Notes under the pieces: generated by a model
Told to the model about the DNA's origin: nothing
The model's input: only the letters and a program-made list of their open reading frames with translations
The model's database searches: none
NCBI RefSeq assembly: GCF_000234665.1
Contig: NC_018315.1
Location: 248,001-312,000, forward strand
Direction: 5' to 3'
DNA: 64,000 nucleotides
Source: Leishmania mexicana MHOM/GT/2001/U1103
Taxonomy: Eukaryota > Euglenozoa > Kinetoplastea > Trypanosomatida > Trypanosomatidae
Translations under genes and position numbers: made by a program
Shown: one piece after another, positions 30,494 through 40,912 of the stretch
Numbering within the stretch: the stretch's first letter is position 1
How the letters are laid out: each line of letters opens with the position of its first letter

Positions 30494-33400
30494 ATGCCCA
30501 GCGCAGTGCCACCAAAGGCTGCCGTTGCAACCATGCGACTGGAGCCGCTCATCTTTGGGGGCTACGAGCACCTCGACAGCGGCAGCGGCAGCTTTGTGCA
30601 CCTCATCACCCCGCGAGGTGGACGTGTGCGACTGCACCTGTCGCAGCCCTCTTCCCTAGGTGCTTCACCCCCGCTGGTGCAGAAACCACAGGTGTCGCTA
30701 CGTCTTGAACATCTACCCACACCCCCTCCATCCCGGCCCCTTGGTTGTAAGCCCACACAGGAGGTTGCAGCACCCGCAGCTGTCCTGGCAGATGCCCGGC
30801 GGCCCCTGGAGGATGCAGGAGGGCCGCAGACGTCGGCTACTCCTGCTGCGATGCCATCGGCACCCCCAGAGGGGTTCGAAGTGGAATTCTTGTCGTCGTC
30901 TGTCGAGTCTTCGGCGGCACCATCGCGCTCTACGTCGCGAGGGGCGTCCCCGTCGCCAGAGGCTGCTGCTACCGAGGACATGGATGCGGAACACGCGCCA
31001 GCAGACGCTTCTGACGCTGGCGACGGCAAGCCCACTGTGTCGAGCGACGCTGCAGGTGAACTTGAAGGGACGAGTCCGGAGGAGAAACTCGTGCCGCTTA
31101 CGTTTGCTCACGGCACGGAGCTGACGGTGTCCGCGGCGTCGATGGCAGAGCTTGATGATGAGCTGACCAACTGCGCTTTGGTTCTATTCGGCGGCAGGCT
31201 CCGTCAGCAGCCCCCGCCGCCGGGGCAGGGGGAGGCGCCTCAGCAGTGGTCGGAAGCGGTCAACTACCACCGTGCAGTCTTGCTGGGCTACGACGACGCC
31301 GGATTTGCGTACATGCACGCGCAGGCGTTTGCGCAGCGGGTGCCGCCGCCGCAGGGATGGCGACTATGCCCCCTTCCGCTACTGGTGTGTGCGGTGGCAA
31401 AGTTGGTTCACTTTTATCGGGATGCGGAGCCGGACGACACAACGAGCGAACATAGCACCGCTGCCAGCGCCTCTGGCGCTGCACTGCGCTACCCGGTGCT
31501 GCCGAGTCCCGCAGGGACTGGTGCTGCTGGAGGCAGCAGTGGACTTGGGGGCGCCCAGTCGAGCCGCGATGGCCGTACTGACGCAATCTTAAGCTCACCT
31601 TCTTACCCGGCCTCCACGTCTGGCGAGCTGTCGCCGTCCGCGTCATCACTCGCCTACCTGAGCCCGCCCCTGCGCTGGCGTCTGCCGATGTGCGGCCACG
31701 CACCCTCGCTGAACTTGCAACAAGTATTCCAAGTGCAGCCGAACCGCGTGTATCAGCTGGCACGGCCGCCCGAGGAGGTGGTGTTTCTCGGCTTCGCATT
31801 TGGAATTCCGTGGATTCGGCCGGTTGTGGTGGCTACCGCAACGACCCCTGATGCAGCGTCGTTGCAGGTGGGGACGCGTCGCGGTGTCGTACTTCACGCA
31901 ACGGACCCCTCAACTTCATCGCCGGCATCGCAACCGCCGGTCGGGTATCGCTGGAAGGACACGCATACGTGGGCGGTACCGCTCATTGGGTGCCACGACG
32001 CATGCGACATACGAGGTCGTCACGGTCTGATAGACCCGACGCCAGGTGCGACGGGGGTGCCTCCTGCTCCTTCCGTCGCCGATGCCGAAGGATCTGCACC
32101 TCCCTCAGCGCTGTCATCAGTAGTTGGTGGAGCGCCGCCCGAGGAGTCGGGGCAGGAAATGTCGCTGCGGCCCAGTGAGGCCGACGAGAAGAACAGCGGC
32201 ACGTCCGCTGCTCTCTCACTGCCACCTCCGTCGCCCTCGCCGAAACCGCTCACCGCCGCTGCGCCGCTGTTTGTAAAAGAAGGCGCCCGTGTCTTCGTAC
32301 CTGGCCGCTTCGGTGTAATGCTAGAGTGCAACACCAACTCGGCGCTGATGGAGGCGAATTTCGGTGTCTTGCACGGCGATCAGCTTGTACCACGCGCCCT
32401 GTCGGCTCACGCTGCCGCTGCGCAGCTCTCCGGTACACCAAAGCCAGGCAAGGCGACGACTCCTCCACTGCCGCCTGGGCCCTTCATTGTCATGGGGCTG
32501 TACGGCCGCAACGTGCTCGTGCTAATAGCCGATGGCGAGAGCCAGACTGCAGTGCAGATTCACGTCACGCGCGGCGTCGAAGAGGTCGCGGAGGCGTTTC
32601 GAAAAGTTGCAGGGACGACACTGCCGCCGCCTGCGCTGCCGCTGGAACCACTCAGCGTGCCTGCATCACCACCGGAGTCGACAATGGTCGCCGAGGCTGC
32701 TGCTGCTGCTGCTGCTGCTTCTCGCTTGGTGGCCAAAGACGAAGTCTCGCAGGAGCGGCCGCAGGCACCGGAGACAGCGCGACGGGAGGACCAGGCAGGA
32801 CCCGCGCCCAGTGCAGTGACTTGCATTGCGGCCGAGGAGACTGACGCCGTCGTCGTCTCTGCAGCAGATACTGCTGCTGCTGCTGCCGAAGCGCAGCTAG
32901 GCAAGGATGAGGCCGTGGGCATGCTGGGTGTGGAGGGGATGCGTGAAGAAGTTGGCAGCGCTACACCGGTGGCCGATGGGGATCGCAGTGGAGGGCCGCC
33001 ACCGGTCAACGAAGTGATTCTAACGGACCTTCGCAAAGCGGATGAGAACGCTGCACAAGCCTCCTCGAGTGTCGTCGTGGAAATATCGGAAGGGGCCTCG
33101 ATATCGGCCGCTTCTGCACCGCGCGCAGGGCGATGGTCGGAAACGGCAGCGTCCTCGGCGTCTTCGAGTTCTTTCGACTCCCAGGCTTCGCAGCAACTCC
33201 GGCAGCAGCGGCAGAGTCAGTGTGAGCAGATCGGAGAGGGACCGGAACACCATTCAGGTCCTTCCACAGCGAGAGCCGGCACACCAAGCACTCCCACCGA
33301 TAAAGTTGTGGTGGAGGCGGCTGAGGCGTGGCCAGCTTCTGCGGCACAGCTGCTTGAGTCTGCGGAGGAGGTGCTGGCTGTGCCCACCGTGACACTGGTC

Positions 33401-34621
33401 ACAGACGATGCGCCGCCGCTGATGACCATATCGGCGGCCGAACATGTCATGACCTCCCAGAGCGGAGAGGGAGTCTTTCAGGCGGAGGCTACTGGCGTTG
33501 TCGTCGAAGCCGCAAACACCAAGACACCTGGAGAGAAAGGCGCGCCCTATCACGACGGAGTGGTCTCTGCTGATGCTTCGCCACACAGGCGCTCCCTGCT
33601 GCAGCTGCCTGAGAAGGACCTCAGCGCGCCAGAAGGTGGAATGGACAAGCACCCGCAGCCGGGCAGCAGCTTTGCGGCTCAGTTTTTCTCCGATCACACA
33701 CCTAACTTGCTCCCGACCTCGTCATCGATGCCGCAACCATCGCAACGGCAGCACACAGACGAGGCGCAGGAGGCGTCGCTAGGCACGGAGGTGAGCTTCA
33801 ATGAAGGTGGGGCCGACGTGCACCGTCTTCATGCAACACAGGGGAGCGATTGCGCAGAGCGAGTGCAGCACGTGAGAGGCGCAGACACCGACGATATTGC
33901 CGGGTCAGTTATTGCGGTCCGCGCATCATCCCTGTTGGGGTCGATGGAACAGCAGGGATGGGTCAACGAGGCACCTCCCTTTCTCCACATTGCCGTTCCA
34001 GTCAGTGAGGAGGTGGCGGTGACGACAGCGACGGCACGCTCAGCAACGGTCTTCACACCCTCCTACTCGCCGCCACCAGCGAGCCCTGCAGAGCTCCGCG
34101 CAGCACCTCGAGTTGAGGACGCACAGGCGACGTCTTACTCCACTTCAGGCCCCTCATCATGCGCGGCGGCTGCCGGGCTGCAGCACTACTCCACGGCGAC
34201 GCCGTTTACCAACTTCCTGAAGGCGTACGCAATCTACGTGCTCGGCACACATGGAGTAGCAAGCGGAGGCGAGAGCAAGCAGCTGCGCAATGACACAGCG
34301 CCGCACATGAACGAGTGTGGGGCGAGGGCAGGGGGAGCTTCGCGGGGCGTAGTGGAGCTCGCTCCGATACTTGACTTCTACCGTGAGCAACCGCTGGCGC
34401 GCATCATGGAGGCCACAGCTATTCAGCGGCGCTGTCGTGCGGCGTGGAATGCGATCATCGCATCGACACCCGCCTCTGCTGCAGCGCAAACTGTGAGCGA
34501 CGTGCAGGTGTGCAAGCTGAGGGCATCTGCATCGACGACTGTTTTTAAAGAACTCTGCGTTGATGAGCTCGTGTCGCTGCTGGCTATCGTGCATCATCCG
34601 TCACCGAGACAGGATGGATGA
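30494..34621 (+). CDS. Large low-complexity protein, unknown function
   Basis: A 1375-residue protein I do not recognise. Folded-looking islands alternate with Ala/Ser/Pro/Glu-rich disordered stretches. The islands are at about residues 1-70 (EPLIFGGYEHLDSG, FVHLITPRGGRVRLHL), 195-315 (FGGRLRQ; VNYHRAVLLGYDDAGFAYMH; WRLCPLPLLVCAVAKLVHFYRD), 390-500, 595-720 (ARVFVPGRFGVMLECN; GPFIVMGLYGRNVLVLIADG) and 1230-1375. An IQ-like stretch (ATAIQRRCRAAW) lies near residue 1315. Short runs of Ala or Gln codons occur (for example 32698-32720). No TM segment, signal or catalytic motif is evident. The frame is uninterrupted and the codon third positions are GC-rich, so it is a real gene. The start is the first ATG after a pyrimidine-rich flank. 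Confidence 0.85.
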   Translation: MPSAVPPKAAVATMRLEPLIFGGYEHLDSGSGSFVHLITPRGGRVRLHLSQPSSLGASPPLVQKPQVSLRLEHLPTPPPSRPLGCKPTQEVAAPAAVLADARRPLEDAGGPQTSATPAAMPSAPPEGFEVEFLSSSVESSAAPSRSTSRGASPSPEAAATEDMDAEHAPADASDAGDGKPTVSSDAAGELEGTSPEEKLVPLTFAHGTELTVSAASMAELDDELTNCALVLFGGRLRQQPPPPGQGEAPQQWSEAVNYHRAVLLGYDDAGFAYMHAQAFAQRVPPPQGWRLCPLPLLVCAVAKLVHFYRDAEPDDTTSEHSTAASASGAALRYPVLPSPAGTGAAGGSSGLGGAQSSRDGRTDAILSSPSYPASTSGELSPSASSLAYLSPPLRWRLPMCGHAPSLNLQQVFQVQPNRVYQLARPPEEVVFLGFAFGIPWIRPVVVATATTPDAASLQVGTRRGVVLHATDPSTSSPASQPPVGYRWKDTHTWAVPLIGCHDACDIRGRHGLIDPTPGATGVPPAPSVADAEGSAPPSALSSVVGGAPPEESGQEMSLRPSEADEKNSGTSAALSLPPPSPSPKPLTAAAPLFVKEGARVFVPGRFGVMLECNTNSALMEANFGVLHGDQLVPRALSAHAAAAQLSGTPKPGKATTPPLPPGPFIVMGLYGRNVLVLIADGESQTAVQIHVTRGVEEVAEAFRKVAGTTLPPPALPLEPLSVPASPPESTMVAEAAAAAAAASRLVAKDEVSQERPQAPETARREDQAGPAPSAVTCIAAEETDAVVVSAADTAAAAAEAQLGKDEAVGMLGVEGMREEVGSATPVADGDRSGGPPPVNEVILTDLRKADENAAQASSSVVVEISEGASISAASAPRAGRWSETAASSASSSSFDSQASQQLRQQRQSQCEQIGEGPEHHSGPSTARAGTPSTPTDKVVVEAAEAWPASAAQLLESAEEVLAVPTVTLVTDDAPPLMTISAAEHVMTSQSGEGVFQAEATGVVVEAANTKTPGEKGAPYHDGVVSADASPHRRSLLQLPEKDLSAPEGGMDKHPQPGSSFAAQFFSDHTPNLLPTSSSMPQPSQRQHTDEAQEASLGTEVSFNEGGADVHRLHATQGSDCAERVQHVRGADTDDIAGSVIAVRASSLLGSMEQQGWVNEAPPFLHIAVPVSEEVAVTTATARSATVFTPSYSPPPASPAELRAAPRVEDAQATSYSTSGPSSCAAAAGLQHYSTATPFTNFLKAYAIYVLGTHGVASGGESKQLRNDTAPHMNECGARAGGASRGVVELAPILDFYREQPLARIMEATAIQRRCRAAWNAIIASTPASAAAQTVSDVQVCKLRASASTTVFKELCVDELVSLLAIVHHPSPRQDG

Positions 34622-35413
34622 TGCACCGTGGTGACCACATGCATGGGTGATGGCGGCTCGCCATCACTCTCTTTCTCCTTTTGTGAGTGCCCCCTCCTTA
34701 CACACACACGCGTGCAGGAGGATGGATGGATGGGTGAGGCTGCCCACCCCATCCCTTTGGAAACACAACCGAGGTGTCTGTATCTGCGTGTGTGGCCGCC
34801 GCGCGCATATATCGCACTTCTTCTTCCCATGGTGCGGCTGGCACATCCGTGGTGTGTTTCGTCAAACAACAACAGCGGTATAAAGGCAAAGTGCATGTGC
34901 TCGCATGGGCTACTACTGCTTTCGCGCCTTTTCTCGAAGTCCTCGGTCGTGCTTGCTTCGCTGATGCTCATCACAGGCTGGGAAAGAGTATGGGGTAATG
35001 ACGCCGATGGATGCGCCGCCACGCATCCTGATCTATGGCGCGCTTGAGGACACAGACCCCTCTCGCACCGTCGTGTACGCACGATGCTTCTCTTCCTCTG
35101 CCCGGTGGGACTTTTCTATAGTGCCGCCATTCTTGTTGTTGCTGCCTCCGCTTACCCTCTCGCCCGCGATACACCGCTGCCACGAAAGGTGTTGTGCTGG
35201 TGCGAGATCCTGTGCGTGACTCAGCAACAGCGCTGCATTCTACTTCTCTTGCTCTTCTCAAACGGTTCCTCCAGTGCTCTTGCAGCCCACGCACCCACAC
35301 TCCGGGACACGTGACCGCCACCTCCGCCCCTTCTATCCTCCGTGCCACCGCCACCCAGCGTCACCGTAGCTCCGGCACCTGTCTCTGCTAGCCAAGCGGT
35401 TTATTGGTGCACC
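34622..35413. other. Spacer
   Basis: No gene is seen. Several T/C-rich blocks (35080-35170, 35226-35280) precede the next start. Confidence 0.55.
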
Positions 35414-36742
35414 ATGAGTACGCCCAGGGATGATGCGGCGGGTGTGGCGTGCGTGCTGCCCCCGCACGGGCCAGCCAACATGATGTCAACCTACATGACT
35501 CGCTACGACTACGACTACAACCGTGATCCCCGTCTGACAGGCGGCGATGGCGGGAGCGGCTTCGAGCAGGAGATAAGCGGTGAAGTGCGCAACCGCCCCG
35601 TCTTTGCCTACGGCGTTGACACAGGCGACCGCGACGACCGCACTATCTACCAAGTAGACTACACGAACAAGGACCGCTCCGTGAAGAATATGGCCGGGCT
35701 TGCCGCCATGCTGACAGGCTCGGCCACTTCTGCAGCTGCGGGAAAGATTAGAGGCCCGGACAACGGCACGGCATACCAGCACAACTGGTATCTCCCCGCA
35801 GTCTCCGCTCACATTGTCTTGGCGGACGGCAGTCATCCGCATACAGTGTACCAGGATGACTACCAGGCACCCCGGCACGTCGCTGGTGGCGCCGTGCATG
35901 ATCCGGTGTGCTACGCGGGAGCCGCCGCTGCCGCCTACAATGCGGATCTGCTCAAGCCGCACGGCTTGATCGAGGACGACGGCGCCGACCTTGCGCCGAA
36001 GATCACATCAATGGAGTCGCTGCTGCCACGGAAACACGCGAGCCTCAACGCTACGTGGACGCCAGCCTTCGAGAACACCGCTGACCACCGCCACACGTGG
36101 AATGATTGCGTGCCTGGGGACGGTGTGGTAGGGACATACACGTGTACCTCCTGGGATTACGGCGACACGAGCCAGGCCCACCCTTCACAGCTGCCGCTGA
36201 GCCTCGCGCGCAGCCTTGCAGCCCACAACCTGGACCCCACCGCGAACCCGGACAAGGCGGCGTTGCTGCGCCATCTCGCCGGGAAGCACTACTTCTCTAG
36301 GACGCTGCGCGGATCATCGAGCGGTACTCCGCTGGACACGAACGACCGCACGAACCCGCAGTTTCTGTCAACGATGGAGCAGAAGCGGTGTGCGGTGAGC
36401 CGGCGCCTGGAGAAGGAGCACTACGTCACCATGTCCATCTACAAGAGCGACTTCATTGATCAGGGGCTGCTGCCAGAGCTCCCCGGCAACCACGGCGGTC
36501 CGGCGGACGTTCACGACACCCACACCAGCCCTGCGGCCACAGCGGGGGAGATGATGGCCGGCCAGCTCACGAACGTGACGCGCGAGCTGGGCTTGCTGCG
36601 CAACGCGCACGGCACCCTCAAGTCCGGCGAGGCGCATGCTGCGTCGCGGGTGAGCACAGGCGTTTTATCAGCGATGCGCACAATGGAGAAGGCGATCTCG
36701 ATCGACAAGGCCGACCCGCACCGCCACAAGCTCCGTGAGTAG
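35414..36742 (+). CDS. Protein with repeated Tyr-rich motifs, possibly axonemal
   Basis: A 442-residue soluble protein of low hydrophobicity. It carries scattered short motifs with paired aromatics: STYMTRYDYDY (about residue 25), RTIYQVDYTNKDRS (76), TAYQHNWYLP (119), HTVYQDDYQAPRH (142), HRHTWNDC (220), GTYTCTSWDYG (236) and SIYKSDFIDQ (345). Spaced Tyr/Trp motifs of this kind are common in proteins that bind along axonemal doublet microtubules, such as inner-tubule and SAXO-type proteins. The likeness is in style only, and I cannot name a family. A short C-terminal helix region (about 375-440) follows. The start at 35414 (ACCATGAG context) is preferred over the longer frame from 35342. Confidence 0.8.
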   Translation: MSTPRDDAAGVACVLPPHGPANMMSTYMTRYDYDYNRDPRLTGGDGGSGFEQEISGEVRNRPVFAYGVDTGDRDDRTIYQVDYTNKDRSVKNMAGLAAMLTGSATSAAAGKIRGPDNGTAYQHNWYLPAVSAHIVLADGSHPHTVYQDDYQAPRHVAGGAVHDPVCYAGAAAAAYNADLLKPHGLIEDDGADLAPKITSMESLLPRKHASLNATWTPAFENTADHRHTWNDCVPGDGVVGTYTCTSWDYGDTSQAHPSQLPLSLARSLAAHNLDPTANPDKAALLRHLAGKHYFSRTLRGSSSGTPLDTNDRTNPQFLSTMEQKRCAVSRRLEKEHYVTMSIYKSDFIDQGLLPELPGNHGGPADVHDTHTSPAATAGEMMAGQLTNVTRELGLLRNAHGTLKSGEAHAASRVSTGVLSAMRTMEKAISIDKADPHRHKLRE

Positions 36743-38297
36743 TTGCAGCCTTTCTTCCCTTCCACCTTCGCCCTCTCTATCTCGTACCGCCACCCGTGGT
36801 CCGTCTATCTCTGCCGTGGCGATGCGCACACCGGACGCTCGCGCGTGTAGGCGCGTGGGACAGGCAATGTGGCTGCCGCTGTTGCCGTCTGCTCAGCGGC
36901 TTTTCTCTGTCCGCTCTGGTTGTATGTACACTCTCGCTTCTCCTCCTCGTGTGTGTGTGTGTGCTATCTCGCTGTTTGTTTCTTTTATTTATTTTATTCA
37001 CCCGTTTCCATGTACACTACACGCAAGCAAAGGCGCGCTGGCGCACCAGCTCACGGCAAGAGGAGCGAAAGACAACACACGCGCAGACCGATCGGGGCCT
37101 CCTCGATATCGTGTGTGTGTGTGTGTGTTTTGGGGGGGGGTGGAGGCCGTCGTGTAGATGGCTGTTGCCGCGTCCGTCTTGTTTTTTTTTTATTATTTAT
37201 TTTTATTTGGTGTGGCCTGCGGTTGTACGGCATCGACATTTTTGGTTTCTTGCTGCGCGTAATGTGTGCCTTCTTGTCAGTGCTCACGTGTGCGTGCCTC
37301 AGGGAGCTCTCTGCCCCGCCTCTTTTTTTTCCTGACAAGAGCCACGTGGATGTTCAAGACGGCGGAGGCGGCACTCAGTTGATGGCTTCCCTTTATCTCG
37401 TGGTGTTCATGTGGTGTGTGGCGGCACGATGCATGCGGAGGCGGTGGGACGGCAGACGATGCGCGCAACCATGTGCGTGCGTGCGACACAGAGCGGGAGC
37501 ATGCGGAGAAGAGGGAGCGGGTCCAACTCGCACGTGCAGAGGCGCACACGGGCGCTCTTCACGCTTCATGCGAACATATATATTGTTGGTTGGCGTTTTT
37601 TTTCCCCCGATTCACTGCGTTGATCGCCGCCGGAAGCTTCGCTTTTCTTGTTCTTCTTCCCTCTGTCATGAGTCCATTGCTCCCCCCAACCCCCGCAGGC
37701 GGGACGGGCGGGGGTGCACGGTTGACAACCAAAGAAGGAAATAATACAAAGATATGGCTGGGAGCTGCTGAAGGGCGCGCGCGCAATGCCGCGTTTTCCA
37801 CCTCCTTGCGCTTGCGCAGGCCGCGCTCGCGCCTCCGGTGCTGTACACAACAGCTTACATGCTTGCTCTCGCACTCCCAACCCCCGCCCACACCGCGCCT
37901 CCCTATTTTATCGAGACATCCGCACCGCGCACACATCATCCACCTCTCCCGCTCTCTCACTCTGTGTGTGTATCCCTCCTCCTCCTCCCACCCTCATCTC
38001 CTCATCACACCATCTGCCGCGCAGTCAAACGCCCCCAATTTTTTTCGAGTTTTGTGTCGTTGCTCCGTCTGTGCTGTACCTCCTCTTGCCGTCTGTTTTC
38101 TTCAACTGCCACATCAAGTCACGCCGCCTCCCCGCCGCCTCCACCTATCACGCACATCGCTCTGTTCTTGGATCGCTGTGCTGCTCCCTGCCGTGGGCGC
38201 GCTCTTCACTACTCCGACGGCGAAGGCGACGGTAAGCTGGTACCATCCCTCACACACACACGCACGATTCCCTTCCTCATCACCACCGTTTTTAGTC
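36743..38297. other. Spacer before the MIT-domain gene
   Basis: No gene is supported. The frame of the next gene is open back to 37416, but its composition there is UTR-like (CA, T and C runs). Pyrimidine-rich DNA spans about 37890-38290. Confidence 0.6.
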
Positions 38298-38915
38298 ATG
38301 GCCGCCACTGATCAACTCCGGTACGCGGCTCAGATGATCGAGCTGGCGCGCAGCGAAGAGAGGGAGGACGGAAACCCGCTCACGGCCGTGCGCTGCTACA
38401 TAACGGCGATGGAGGTTATCGCGTCAGAGGCGTCGAAGCGCGCGGCGGCGATCGAGAGCAACGAGGCGCGTCGTTTCTTTCTCTTTCAAGTTCGATCGAA
38501 GCTGGAGATGTACCACGAACGTGCGGAGCTGCTCCTGCAAGTCGCGAACGGGTCGGGGCTGCTCGACAAGCCCAGCCTCAGCAGCGGCGACGCCCCGACG
38601 TTTCAATCTACCTACCCACCTGGGCTCTTCGCGTCGGGGGCGACGAATGAGAAGAGCGACAGCAGCAATGGCGGCGTCGCGTTCTGCAGCACGGGCGGTG
38701 GCGGCAGTGTCCTTGGCATTCCGCTGCAGCCCCAACAGTTGGCTCCCCCGGCTCTTCCCACACAAACTCCATCCAGCTATGACAACCCCAAGGAACCACC
38801 GATGAGCTTCTACCTGAAGCCCGACGACGACGGAACGGCGGAACCGCCGCCGGTGACACCAGAGCTGGATCTTGACGAGCTCATGAAGAATCTCGGCGCA
38901 CCACCAGAGTTGTAG
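38298..38915 (+). CDS. MIT-domain protein
   Basis: A 205-residue protein. Residues 4-82 form a typical three-helix MIT (microtubule interacting and trafficking) domain: QLRYAAQMIELARSEER, then NPLTAVRCYITAMEVIA, then an ARRFFLFQVRSKLEMYHERAELLL third helix. The rest is Gly/Ser/Pro-rich, with an acidic end containing PELDLDELMKNLGAP. MIT domains bind ESCRT-III tails, so an endosomal-sorting or membrane-remodelling adaptor is likely. No AAA or calpain domain is attached. The ATG at 38298 is chosen because it opens the domain. The nearest AG lies only 2 nt upstream (38294-38295), so the functional acceptor is probably further up. Confidence 0.85.
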   Translation: MAATDQLRYAAQMIELARSEEREDGNPLTAVRCYITAMEVIASEASKRAAAIESNEARRFFLFQVRSKLEMYHERAELLLQVANGSGLLDKPSLSSGDAPTFQSTYPPGLFASGATNEKSDSSNGGVAFCSTGGGGSVLGIPLQPQQLAPPALPTQTPSSYDNPKEPPMSFYLKPDDDGTAEPPPVTPELDLDELMKNLGAPPEL

Positions 38916-39729
38916 AGGCGAGAAGGGTGATGGGGACGAAGTAACCGAGAGGCGTGCGTGCATGGGTGGGTGGGTGTGCGTCGGCGTGCGCACCAAAAGG
39001 TCTAAATCGAATGGCGTTTTTTTTTCCGTTGCTGATGTCTCTCTCTCTCTCCCCTCCCTCCCTCCCTCCCTCTCTCTCTCTCGTTTTATTATCATTATTC
39101 TGCTGTGGCTTCGGTGGGTGTGGGCAATGTAGACATGTGGGGCGATGCGCGCGGGGGGGGGTGGGCAGGCGGGGGCCGCCATGGGGCCCACGTGTATGTC
39201 TCGTTGTTGGTTTTCTGCATCCCTTGCGCTTGCCATCGTCTCGTTTCCTGCGTCGTCGTTTGTTTGTGTGAGCGCCTGCGCTGAGGTCTCTTCTCGTTCT
39301 TGGCGTCTCGGCCCTCCCATCGGGCGCCCCTCCTCCGTGCCTTTCGCTATGCGGTTTCTCGTTTTGTGCGTGAGGCTTGTGTAGAGGGTCGCTCAGCCTC
39401 CCTCTGCGCACGCCGCCCTTACGTTCTGCCTTTGTGTGAGCTCCATGCCGTGCCCCACCACACACCCGCCTCCCCCTCCTCTTCCGTTTTCGCCAGCACT
39501 CACCCACCCGAACTCTGTCGACTTTTTCTCCGTGTGCGCATCTCTGGTGCTTCCTCGCAGACGAGTGCGCGACTCCCTCACCCCCCCTCTTCTCTCCCTT
39601 CGCTCCTTCACTCACCGATGCCCCGCACGAGAAAACGAGCACCGCTGCTCTGTAAGTTGTTTCGCCGAAAACATTCTCCTGGTGTGTCGCTCATGTCCGC
39701 CTTTCTTCTTGGCTTTTGCCCCTCGTCTT

Positions 39730-39735
<6 letters not shown>

Positions 39736-39762
<27 letters not shown>
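39736..39762. repeat. (AC)n microsatellite
   Basis: About 13 AC units in non-coding DNA. Confidence 0.85.
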
Positions 39763-39766
<4 letters not shown>

Positions 39767-40340
39767 GATGGACAAGGCAAACACCTTTAACGTTGAGCAC
39801 ATCGGCATGCGAGTCCGCTGGGAGGCTCAGAGAAGCAAGACGTCAGCGTATCGTCGACGTTGCCTTATCGGGCTTGCTAAGGTACGCGGTTGGATAATGA
39901 AAGTCGTTACGCGAGCGACCTCTCCGGCAGCGTATCGGCGCGTGTGTTGGGTGCACCGCCGCCAGCACATGCTGGGTATTGCTCTCGGGTGATGCTCGCC
40001 TGGAACGCCAACACTCCACGGTGTGTGCGATGGGCTTACCGGTGCGGGTGGCGGCGCCACCGCGCCACTTCCGCGGGCCCAACTCTGCTCTCCATATTTT
40101 TTTTTTGCCGTGACCTATCATGGGAAGCGGCTAAAAGGGAAGTAGGCACGCGTTGGCGGTGCACTCTCTTCCCACCTGCCCAACACGCGCGATGCGAAAG
40201 AGAACAAAATAACCGCTCGAAACAACGCTTCCTCTGCTTCCTCTACTCGCTCGCGCTCTCTCCTGGCTGCCCCATCATCCATTACTCATCCCCCCTTCAT
40301 CCCACCACTCTCTACTCGTTACCTTGCGAACACTCGCCGG

Positions 40341-40382
40341 CTGTCTTTTCACCCTTGCTCCCTCCCTTTCGAACGCGCGCAG
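40341..40382 (+). promoter_or_regulatory. Candidate polypyrimidine tract and AG acceptor for S21 copy 1
   Basis: CTGTCTTTTC to CCTCCCTTTC is followed by GCGCAG, with AG at 40381-40382. This gives a 26-nt 5'UTR, short as is usual for trypanosomatid ribosomal protein mRNAs. Confidence 0.55.
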
Positions 40383-40408
40383 TTTTGCATCTCCCGCCGC
40401 ACGCAACG

Positions 40409-40912
40409 ATGGCCACCATTGGTATGTTCAACGAGGAGGGCGAGAATGTCGACCTCTACATCCCGCGCAAGTGCCACGCGACCAACACGCTGATTGAGGC
40501 GCACGACCACGCCGCCGTGCAGATCTCGATCGCGAACGTTGGCCCGAACGGCGTGATCAACGGCACGACGACGACGCTGTGCATTGCCGGCTACCTGCGC
40601 TCGCAGGGCGAGTCGGACCACGCGATCAACCACATCACGATCGACCGCGGCATCATGCGCATCAAGACCGGCAAGCCGAAGCGCGTGTCCAAGTCGAAGT
40701 CGAAGAAGCCTACCGCTGGTGCTGCTGGCCAGAAGGGTGCGCGCCCGCCTGCCCAGAAGGGTGCCCGCCCGTCTGGCCAGAAGGGTGCCCGCCCGCCTGC
40801 CCAGAAGGGTGCTCGCCCGCCTGCCCAGAAGGGTGCTCGCCCGCCTGCCCAGAAGGGTGCTCGCCCGCCTTCGCAGAAGGGTGCCGCTCCGGCTCGCAAG
40901 AACCGTGCTTAA
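40409..40912 (+). CDS. RPS21: 40S ribosomal protein S21, copy 1 (long tail)
   Basis: A 167-residue protein. Residues 1-90 are eS21: FNEEGENVDLYIPRKCHATN, then DHAAVQISIANVG and LRSQGESDHAINHITIDRGI, matching the eukaryotic protein of about 83 residues. A basic linker (KPKRVSKSKSKK) leads to a C-terminal tail of seven 8-residue units of the QKGARPPA type (from residue 108; nucleotides 40730-40894), then RKNRA. eS21 sits on the back of the small subunit near the platform. The tail is extra to the conserved protein, strongly basic and resembles histone H1-like tails. The coding sequence is identical to the copy at 42145 through the core and the first repeats; it differs by one 24-bp unit and a few bases at the end. 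Confidence 0.95.
   Translation: MATIGMFNEEGENVDLYIPRKCHATNTLIEAHDHAAVQISIANVGPNGVINGTTTTLCIAGYLRSQGESDHAINHITIDRGIMRIKTGKPKRVSKSKSKKPTAGAAGQKGARPPAQKGARPSGQKGARPPAQKGARPPAQKGARPPAQKGARPPSQKGAAPARKNRA
40730..40894 (+). repeat. In-frame 24-bp tandem repeat, seven units
   Basis: Each full unit encodes QKGARPPA or a variant (units 2 and 6 end in SG and PS; unit 7 is the partial QKGAAPA). Neighbouring units are nearly identical in DNA, a substrate for slippage or unequal exchange. Confidence 0.95.

Larger units (their letters stand above)
38916..40408. other. Spacer before the first S21 gene
   Basis: No gene is supported. It contains TC/CCCT runs near 39040-39085, a G-rich stretch near 39150-39175, (CA)n at 39736-39762 and pyrimidine tracts before 40370. 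Confidence 0.6.

Noticed and set aside
37416..38297. Long N-terminal extension of the MIT-domain protein
   Set aside because: Composition is that of spacer DNA, and the domain begins at the ATG at 38298.
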